Shown in pieces: positions 33,572 to 38,882 of a stretch of DNA of 38,882 nucleotides. The stretch spans positions 1 through 38,882 of the forward strand of contig CALUVJ010000008.1 of assembly GCA_944324195.1 (NCBI GenBank), given 5' to 3'. Position numbers and translations under genes: made by a program. Numbering within the stretch: the first letter of the stretch is position 1; the number at the start of each line of letters is the position of its first letter. Source of the DNA: Candidatus Gastranaerophilales bacterium. GTDB lineage: Bacteria > Cyanobacteriota > Vampirovibrionia > Gastranaerophilales > Gastranaerophilaceae. A model generated the notes under the pieces. It made no database searches, was not told the origin of the DNA, and was given only the letters and a program-made list of their open reading frames with translations.

Positions 33572-34888
33572 ATGAAAATAAGCGAATTAATAATAGCAGC
33601 AAATGCAAAAGTTTTAAGAGAGCCGGAAGAAGATTTTGATGTCAAAATTTCAACCGACACAAGAACTATTCAAAAAGGAGATTTTTATCTGCCGCTTAAG
33701 GGTGCAAGTTTTGACGGCGAAAAATTTATTCAGCAGGCACTGGATAAAGGAGCAGCCGGAGCTTTTTGTACAAAAAACACTCTTGCAGGTGAAAAACAAG
33801 TGCTGCTTCAGGTTAATAACACGCTTAAAGCTTACCTCGAACTTGCAAATTACAGAAGAAACAAGTTAAATTTTACTGTTGCTGCTGTAACCGGCAGCTC
33901 CGGGAAAACAACAACCAAAGAATTAATTGCATCGGTTTTATCGGAAAAATTTAAAACTTTTAAAACACCGCTTAATCACAATAATGAAATTGGATTATGC
34001 CAAACTATATTTGAAGCGCCTGATGATACTCAGGTTCTTGTACTGGAGATGGGAATGAGAGGGCTCGGAGAAATTGAAGTTCTCTCAAAATACGCAGAAC
34101 CTGACATCACAATTATTTCAAATGTCGGAACCGCTCATATCGGGCGTTTGGGCTCTAAAGAAAATATTGCTAAAGCAAAATGTGAAATTGTTAAGTATCA
34201 GAGAGGGAAAATTTTTATTGCGCATGATGACGAATTAATCAAAAAAACTGTAAATTTTAATGGTGAAAAAATTTTTTATTCGTTAAACGATGTAAAGATT
34301 TTAGACATGAGTGCACACTATTCGAAATTTGAGTATCAAAATAATATTTATGAACTTTCAATCGGGGGAAATTATAATATAGAAAATGCACTTGCTGCAA
34401 TAAATACCGGTTTAAAACTCGGTATGAAAACAGAAGAAATCCGGACGGGGTTAAAAAAATACACCCCGATAGAAAAACGGTGGGAAGAAATAAAAACCGG
34501 CGGTTATACAATTATTAATGACAGTTACAATGCAAATCCCGAATCGATGAAAGCCTTTATTGATACGGTACTGGAATTATATGACAGACCTGTTTTGATT
34601 TTAGGAGATATGGGCGAGCTTGGTGAAAATGAAATTAATTACCACAAAGAGCTGGGTATATATATTGATAGCCGCAAGGATATTCAACAAAATACTACAG
34701 TGATTTCCATTGGTAAGCTTTCGGAAAATATTACCGAAAATATTAAAAATTGCACATCAGAACATTTTGAAACAATTGAAGAAGCGGTTAATTTTATTAA
34801 AAAAAATATCCCAAAAGGTTCAAAACTATTTTTAAAAGCTTCACGCAGTATGAAATTTGAGCGAATCATTGAAGGTTTAGACCAATGA
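33572..34888 (+). CDS. murF: UDP-N-acetylmuramoyl-tripeptide--D-alanyl-D-alanine ligase
   Basis: A 438-residue cytoplasmic ligase that adds D-Ala-D-Ala to the UDP-MurNAc-tripeptide. The N-terminal substrate domain has 'ISTDTRTIQKGDFYLPLKG', the ATP P-loop is TGSSGKTT (107-114), and 'NHNNEIGLCQTI', 'LEMGMRGLGEI' and 'INDSYNANPESM' are family hallmarks. Full length. The stop overlaps the next start (ATGA at 34885-34888). Confidence 0.97.
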   Translation: MKISELIIAANAKVLREPEEDFDVKISTDTRTIQKGDFYLPLKGASFDGEKFIQQALDKGAAGAFCTKNTLAGEKQVLLQVNNTLKAYLELANYRRNKLNFTVAAVTGSSGKTTTKELIASVLSEKFKTFKTPLNHNNEIGLCQTIFEAPDDTQVLVLEMGMRGLGEIEVLSKYAEPDITIISNVGTAHIGRLGSKENIAKAKCEIVKYQRGKIFIAHDDELIKKTVNFNGEKIFYSLNDVKILDMSAHYSKFEYQNNIYELSIGGNYNIENALAAINTGLKLGMKTEEIRTGLKKYTPIEKRWEEIKTGGYTIINDSYNANPESMKAFIDTVLELYDRPVLILGDMGELGENEINYHKELGIYIDSRKDIQQNTTVISIGKLSENITENIKNCTSEHFETIEEAVNFIKKNIPKGSKLFLKASRSMKFERIIEGLDQ

Positions 34889-35730
34889 CGGATAAGATTC
34901 TCAGAGCGGATTTACATATACATTCAAATTACTCGGACGGAAGCGACACAGTTTATAAACTCGCAGAAATTATGAAAAATGCGGGAATAGATATCTTTGC
35001 GCTTACAGATCATGACACTGTTGAAGGCTGCAAAGAACTTTCCGGCAAGACAAATTTTATTTGCGGAGTAGAACTCACTTCAATTTGCGAAGATATAAAA
35101 TGTCATATTCTGGGATACAACATTGACATTTATAATAAAGAATTGAATGCTTTAATTGAAGAAGGAAAAGTTTTGAGACGCCGGAAACTCGAAACCAGAA
35201 TTAAATATTTAAAAGAAATTCATAATATTGAACTCTCTCGGGAGGAATTGGACTGGCTTTATTCAAGAAAAAGTGTTGTAAAAACTCATCTTGCAAATGT
35301 GCTGGTAAATAGGGGCCTTGCAAACAATAATATTGAAGCGATGCAAAAATATCTTGACTCCTGCAAAACCGGTAACACAAGATTTGACGGCAAAAAATCA
35401 ATCGAAACGATTATTAAATCAGGCGGCATTCCTGTCTGGGCGCACCCGCTGGGTGGAGAGGGAGAAAAACATCTTAAGCGGGAAGATTTTCTGCCAAAGC
35501 TTGAAAAAATGGTAAAATTCGGAATTAAGGGGCTGGAATGTTATTATTCAAGATATAATGCGGAAGAGATAGATTTTCTGGTAAAATGCGCCCAAAAACA
35601 CAAGCTCCTTATAAGCGGCGGAAGTGATTATCACGGAACAAACAAAGATATTCCGCCGGGCAGGTTGAACGTTGAAGACAAATTTATTGAGCCTGAGAAA
35701 TTAACAATTATCCAAGCATTGCAACATTAG
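34885..35730 (+). CDS. PHP-domain phosphoesterase (RNase AM/YciV-like)
   Basis: A 281-residue PHP protein with metal ligands in 'DLHIHSNYSDG' (HIH at 11-13), 'LTDHDTVEG' (41-44), 'GVELTS', 'WAHPLGG' and 'GSDYHG'. This layout is that of the YciV group, which acts as a 3',5'-nucleotide bisphosphate phosphatase and 5'-3' exoribonuclease. It is coupled to murF by ATGA, though no functional tie is known. Its last 23 bp overlap the 3' end of the convergent YhaM-like gene. Confidence 0.87.
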   Translation: MTDKILRADLHIHSNYSDGSDTVYKLAEIMKNAGIDIFALTDHDTVEGCKELSGKTNFICGVELTSICEDIKCHILGYNIDIYNKELNALIEEGKVLRRRKLETRIKYLKEIHNIELSREELDWLYSRKSVVKTHLANVLVNRGLANNNIEAMQKYLDSCKTGNTRFDGKKSIETIIKSGGIPVWAHPLGGEGEKHLKREDFLPKLEKMVKFGIKGLECYYSRYNAEEIDFLVKCAQKHKLLISGGSDYHGTNKDIPPGRLNVEDKFIEPEKLTIIQALQH

Positions 35731-36538
35731 TTTTTCCGAATTTTGCGGACAAGTCATCAATGTGATGAATTAAATAAACATACGGTTCCAAATCTTTTTC
35801 ATTCAAATCAATAATTGCTCCCCAATCAGCTCTTCCGTGATGCGCAGCAATCATCTTTGCTACACGTTTAAAGCCGGAGGTCATACATATGGAAAACCCG
35901 TATTGTGAGTGTGAAATCCATTCCTTACGGAAATTTTCATCATAATCTATCAACCCGGATTCAACATCAACAGTATATTCAAATATTTTACCTATATCAT
36001 GCAAAAGGCAGGCGGCATAAACTTCATCACGATTTACGCGCTGAAAAAATATATCCATATTGGCATCCGCATACTTCAAACATTCCAGAGTATGGACCAT
36101 TAAACCGCCAATATAGTTATGGTGCATAAGTTTGGCAGCAGGCATGATAAGAATTTTTTCTCTGTTTTGCAAATAAATATTTTTAACAAAGTTTTTAAGT
36201 TTTTCGTCTTTTATTTTTTCAATATATTGTAAAAGAGCGTCGTATTCGGCATTACGCTCATTTTCATCCAAACCCGTTTTAGCTTCTTTAATCAATTCCA
36301 ATGCAGAAACCAGGCAATTATTATATTTTTCATTAAAAGAACCCGAAACGATTCTTAGTAAATTTCCGCACCTGAATAATTTTGAATCAGTTCTGTTTAA
36401 AGTTTCTTCCCACAAAATACAATTTAACAATTCTCCCGTTTCGGAATCTTTTAACTGTAACTTCCCCATTTTGCTTCCGGCTTTCGTATCACCGATAGCA
36501 AAAGTCACAACTTCATAAATTATATCCGTGCTGAACAT
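35708..36538 (-). CDS. OB-fold plus HD-domain protein, YhaM-like 3'-5' exoribonuclease
   Basis: A 276-residue protein. Residues ~8-85 form an OB-fold-like nucleic-acid-binding domain ('KLQLKDSETGELLNCILWEE'). From ~135 an HD phosphohydrolase domain has H139-H140, H149, the HD doublet 180-181 ('LLHDIGKIFEY'), 'HSQYG' and 'AAHHG'. The OB-HD order matches YhaM, a 3'-5' exoribonuclease. An AGGAG ribosome site precedes the ATG, and an extended -10 TGCTATAAT lies at 36572-36564. It converges on and slightly overlaps the PHP gene, another probable RNase. Confidence 0.88.
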   Translation of the reverse strand: MFSTDIIYEVVTFAIGDTKAGSKMGKLQLKDSETGELLNCILWEETLNRTDSKLFRCGNLLRIVSGSFNEKYNNCLVSALELIKEAKTGLDENERNAEYDALLQYIEKIKDEKLKNFVKNIYLQNREKILIMPAAKLMHHNYIGGLMVHTLECLKYADANMDIFFQRVNRDEVYAACLLHDIGKIFEYTVDVESGLIDYDENFRKEWISHSQYGFSICMTSGFKRVAKMIAAHHGRADWGAIIDLNEKDLEPYVYLIHHIDDLSAKFGKTNVAMLG

Positions 36539-36563
36539 GTTTTTTCTCCTGATTAATTACTAA

Positions 36564-36572
36564 ATTATAGCA
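36564..36572 (-). promoter_or_regulatory. Extended -10 promoter of the YhaM-like gene
   Basis: TGCTATAAT on the minus strand, with no good -35. It lies directly in the T-tract side of the terminator of the upstream gene, so the end of one gene and the promoter of the next are interleaved. Confidence 0.55.
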
Positions 36573-36580
36573 CAAAAAAA

Positions 36581-36602
36581 GAATTGAACTCTGATTCAAT
36601 TC
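36581..36602 (-). terminator. Intrinsic terminator of the small glycine-zipper gene
   Basis: An 8-bp perfect stem (36602-36595 with 36588-36581, arm GAATTGAA) with a 6-nt loop is followed on the minus strand by seven T residues. Confidence 0.82.
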
Positions 36603-36631
36603 TTCCTTTACCTCTTTTGCATTAAAAAATA

Positions 36632-36955
36632 CTAATTTTTTTTATCTTCACTATCTTTTTTATTAGTATCTTCTATTGCTTTACCGAGCATGCCTCCGGC
36701 AACACCGCTTGCAGCAGCATAAACACCGCAAATTAACGGTGCTGCAGCTCCGCCGCTTAAAATAGTAAGTGCGCCAAGACCGACAAGCGCTCCGATACCA
36801 AAACCTTTTACAGTTTCATGTGCTTTAAAAGAAACCGTATCGGCTTTTGTTCCTGTGTCGTGAGAATGCATAACATTTGTTTGCGCATTTCTTTTGTGAT
36901 TCATTTTTGAGACAGCACGACCTGGCTCATAATTTCGGATAGCAGTAATTCTCAT
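36632..36955 (-). CDS. Small glycine-zipper membrane protein with N-terminal VSFKA motif
   Basis: A 107-residue protein. Residues ~38-45 carry 'DTVSFKAHE', similar to the 'VQFGA' of the 7505 gene. Residues ~50-90 are Gly/Ala-rich and hydrophobic ('FGIGALVGLGALTILSGGAAAP' region and 'AAASGVAGGMLGKAI'), a glycine-zipper pattern that may form a membrane hairpin. The C-terminus is Lys/Asp-rich. A GAGGG ribosome site lies upstream and an intrinsic terminator directly follows, so it is a monocistronic gene. Function unknown. Confidence 0.65.
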   Translation of the reverse strand: MRITAIRNYEPGRAVSKMNHKRNAQTNVMHSHDTGTKADTVSFKAHETVKGFGIGALVGLGALTILSGGAAAPLICGVYAAASGVAGGMLGKAIEDTNKKDSEDKKN

Positions 36956-37072
36956 AGTCTTACCCTCTTTTTAACACACCCATGCACAATACAACAAATA
37001 TATACTTTTGTCAAGAGTTTTGTTAGTTTTTTTTACATTATCAGGTTAAATCGGTAAACAGGGGAATTAAAA

Positions 37073-37099
37073 TTGATTCGGAAAAACTTATCATATAGT
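37073..37099 (+). promoter_or_regulatory. Putative promoter TTGATT-N15-TATAGT
   Basis: TTGATT (37073-37078) and TATAGT (37094-37099) precede the ATG at 37104 by only 4 nt, leaving no room for a ribosome site. The 15-nt spacer is short, so the -35 is uncertain. Confidence 0.4.
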
Positions 37100-37103
37100 C
37101 ACT

Positions 37104-38669
37104 ATGATTTACAATTTTAATGAAGATTATCAATATGACAGCTGCGTTTCGCAAGGCGTATGCTCTGTTAACCCAAGGACCTCTTCTTTGCAGGAAGTCT
37201 TAATTCTGTATCTCAAACTCGCCGCATATTATGCGCTCAAGCTTTATGAAAATAACATACAAGATAATGAAGTCAGAAATTTAATTCTGAATACTATATC
37301 AATTCTTGTTTCTAATTTTGAATTTTCAGAAAGCGATTTCAAGGTAATAACTGCCGGTTTTAATAAAATTCTGCCTGATTTAATAAAAAAATATGAGTCA
37401 GCCTGCAAAGACAATGATATAGTGCCGGAATGTCTTAAATCCATTTTAAAATTTAAACAAAGCTCAGATATTATAAAGTCTATACAGTTTGGAGAAAAAG
37501 AATTTTTAAAGAAAACCAAGTCTTTACCGACCAAAACCAGAGATTTGTATAAAATATTATTTGTTTTGGCAAAAAGTATTTGTATTAACATACTTGATTT
37601 AGAAAGCTTCGGCATTGAAGATAAGAACGGATATGTTTGTATTTTAAAACTTCTAAACTCACTCACGCTTACAGATGATGAAGAACTCAAAGCTCTTATA
37701 CAGGAAGCTTCAAAAATTGACAACATGCTAATGACATCACTTCAAACAGCTAAAGAAGAACGATACGGTGTACAGAAGCCGCGCGAGGTTTCATATTCCA
37801 CGACTCCCGGAAAAGCAGTGCTTGTCGTCGGTTCTAATATAAAAGAGCTTGAAGATGTTCTTGAAGCCTTAAAAGGAAAAAACATAGATGTTTATACACA
37901 TGATGAAATGATTCTCGCAAATACATTTCCTGAATTTAGTAAATATCAGAACTTAAGAGGACAATTCGGACAAGGAATTGAAAACTGCCTTTTAGACTTT
38001 GCAACCTTTCCGGGACCGATTATATTAACGAGACACTCATTATACAATGTAAAACATCTTTACAGAGGCCTGCTGTTTACAACAGATTTTGCTACTTCAA
38101 AGGGTGTTATCAGAATTGAAAATAAAGATTTTTCAGGAGTAATAAAATCCGCAGAAAATGCTAAAGGTTTTAAAACCGGCCGCCAATGCGAAAGTGTCGA
38201 AGCAGGTTATGATTATAATGATTTAATGAATAAGGTTAAAAATTGTGCAGAAAATTATTCTCAAATCTTTCTTATAGGACTTGGCGGATACACACTGGAG
38301 CAAAAAGCATACTTTGAAAAACTTTTGTCCCAAATTCCGGAAAATGTTCTTGCAATATCACTCTCATACTGCATACAAAAAAAGAACGTAATCTGTCTTA
38401 ATGCTTGTTTTGATATATTTGCAATAACACGGATTGCAGAAGGGCTTACGCGCGAAACAACACTCCCCATTACGGTATTTTTCCCAAAATGTGACAGACA
38501 TACCATATCCCAAATGATTTATCTTGAACAAAATGAGAAACTCAGAATTTATGTCGGCAAATGTACTCCAGTCATGTTAAATCCAAATATGATGCTTACG
38601 CTGAAAGAAACATTTAATATTAACAGTCTTACTTCTGTAAAACAAGATTTAGAAAATATTTTAGAGTAG
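37104..38669 (+). CDS. Hybrid-cluster-protein (hydroxylamine reductase)-like protein with degenerate cluster ligands
   Basis: A 521-residue protein with the architecture of the prismane/HCP family. 'GKAVLVVGSNIKELEDVLEA' followed by 'IDVYTHDEMILANTFPEFSK' closely parallels the HCP core, and 'VGKCTPVMLNPNMMLTLKETF' its C-terminus. Several expected hybrid-cluster ligands are missing: 'ILTRHSLYN' has Ser where 'T.NC' is expected (residue ~312), 'IGLGGYT' replaces the persulfide-Cys 'GGCDG', and the 'EQKA' ligands are absent; 'NACFD' (C435) may retain one Cys. The N-terminus has 'DSCVSQGVCSVNP' (C14, C20). It may be a non-catalytic or repurposed HCP paralogue. Ligand loss is judged by eye against the known family. 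Confidence 0.75.
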   Translation: MIYNFNEDYQYDSCVSQGVCSVNPRTSSLQEVLILYLKLAAYYALKLYENNIQDNEVRNLILNTISILVSNFEFSESDFKVITAGFNKILPDLIKKYESACKDNDIVPECLKSILKFKQSSDIIKSIQFGEKEFLKKTKSLPTKTRDLYKILFVLAKSICINILDLESFGIEDKNGYVCILKLLNSLTLTDDEELKALIQEASKIDNMLMTSLQTAKEERYGVQKPREVSYSTTPGKAVLVVGSNIKELEDVLEALKGKNIDVYTHDEMILANTFPEFSKYQNLRGQFGQGIENCLLDFATFPGPIILTRHSLYNVKHLYRGLLFTTDFATSKGVIRIENKDFSGVIKSAENAKGFKTGRQCESVEAGYDYNDLMNKVKNCAENYSQIFLIGLGGYTLEQKAYFEKLLSQIPENVLAISLSYCIQKKNVICLNACFDIFAITRIAEGLTRETTLPITVFFPKCDRHTISQMIYLEQNEKLRIYVGKCTPVMLNPNMMLTLKETFNINSLTSVKQDLENILE

Positions 38670-38714
38670 TTGGTGTAAGCTTCCGGCCGTACTTGTTAAT
38701 CTAATGTTGTGTTA

Positions 38715-38882
38715 TTTCAGTCCCCTCCCCGGCCGGCACAATTGTCCGGGATAAACTATTTTGTCATGCTGAACTTGTTTCCACTATTGTCCATAATAAT
38801 TATAAAAGAGTTAAAAATACTAATCAAATATCAATAGAGAACCCCTCCCCGAAATCAAAGATTTCGACCCTCCCACAAGGGG
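38715..38882. repeat. Dispersed-repeat-like intergenic block, truncated by the window edge
   Basis: No gene is seen after 38669. The block contains 'GTCATGCTGAACTTGTTTC' (38764-38782), related to the repeat at 28924, and at the end a nested palindrome: CCCCT (38842-38846) with AGGGG (38878-38882) enclosing GAAATC/GATTTC (38851-38856 with 38860-38865). The two CCCCTCCCC tracts (38716 and 38842) suggest the same repeat family. The element continues beyond the window. Confidence 0.5.

Noticed and set aside
1..38882. CRISPR array, tRNA/rRNA genes, insertion sequences, prophage genes
   Set aside because: Looked for direct repeats with spacers, tRNA T-arm-like signals and transposase or integrase motifs; none could be supported.

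Overview
The window is AT-rich, gene-dense bacterial DNA. It looks chromosomal: I see no transposase, integrase, phage gene, tRNA, rRNA or CRISPR array. The envelope is that of a diderm, with a heptosyltransferase-type GT9, an LPLAT/lipid-A-like acyltransferase, an outer-membrane-type barrel fragment, a Spy/CpxP-like periplasmic protein and MotB. The mix of a diderm envelope, a LytR-CpsA-Psr protein, several lineage-type membrane proteins of unknown function, small proteins with an N-terminal '[VT][QS]F[GK]A' motif and an aberrant hybrid-cluster-protein homologue fits gut Candidatus Gastranaerophilales (Melainabacteria/Vampirovibrionia, non-photosynthetic relatives of Cyanobacteria). That assignment is an inference from memory of such genomes, not a search result.

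Layout. 1-5936: the 3' end of an outer-membrane barrel/Cna-B-like protein, a small beta-helix-cap-like ORF, then a translationally coupled trio of glycosyltransferases (GT2-methyltransferase, GT2, GT8) that all carry the same extra Rossmann-like 'WGAS...LPNIF' domain. 5988-8011: an EamA transporter, the DNA glycosylase Tag and a lineage-type small protein. 8217-9675: anti-sigma, ECF sigma and Spy-like periplasmic protein, an envelope-stress module with a plausible autoregulated ECF promoter. 9695-15870 (minus): a HEAT-like protein, the motA-motB-unknown operon and a 717-aa membrane protein ending in IPSQ repeats. 15984-20971: a radical SAM/SPASM enzyme, a long intergenic region with a candidate structured RNA, then uvrB convergent with the Mpg-type glycosylase, and a WG-repeat protein. 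21076-28811: SMC, a ferredoxin-nitroreductase divergent from an ArsP_2-like permease, a Cys-rich mini-protein, a second nitroreductase and an LCP protein. 29086-33527: GT9, an acyltransferase, a membrane protein and mnmE. 33572-38669: murF and a PHP phosphoesterase (coupled), a YhaM-like HD/OB protein, a small glycine-zipper protein and an HCP-like protein. The window ends in dispersed-repeat sequence.

Themes. Envelope and surface glycan synthesis (GT cluster, GT9, acyltransferase, LCP, murF), genome maintenance (tag, uvrB, mpg, smc) and redox/metal handling (two nitroreductases, ArsP_2-like permease, HCP-like protein) dominate. The most striking regulatory pattern is that many monocistronic genes lack a Shine-Dalgarno sequence and instead have a sigma-70-type -10 box ending exactly 6 nt before the ATG (uvrB, mpg, radical SAM gene, ArsP_2-like gene, mnmE, GT9; nearly so for murF and the HCP-like gene). 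This implies leaderless mRNAs. Genes inside operons have normal SD sites or ATGA-type coupling.
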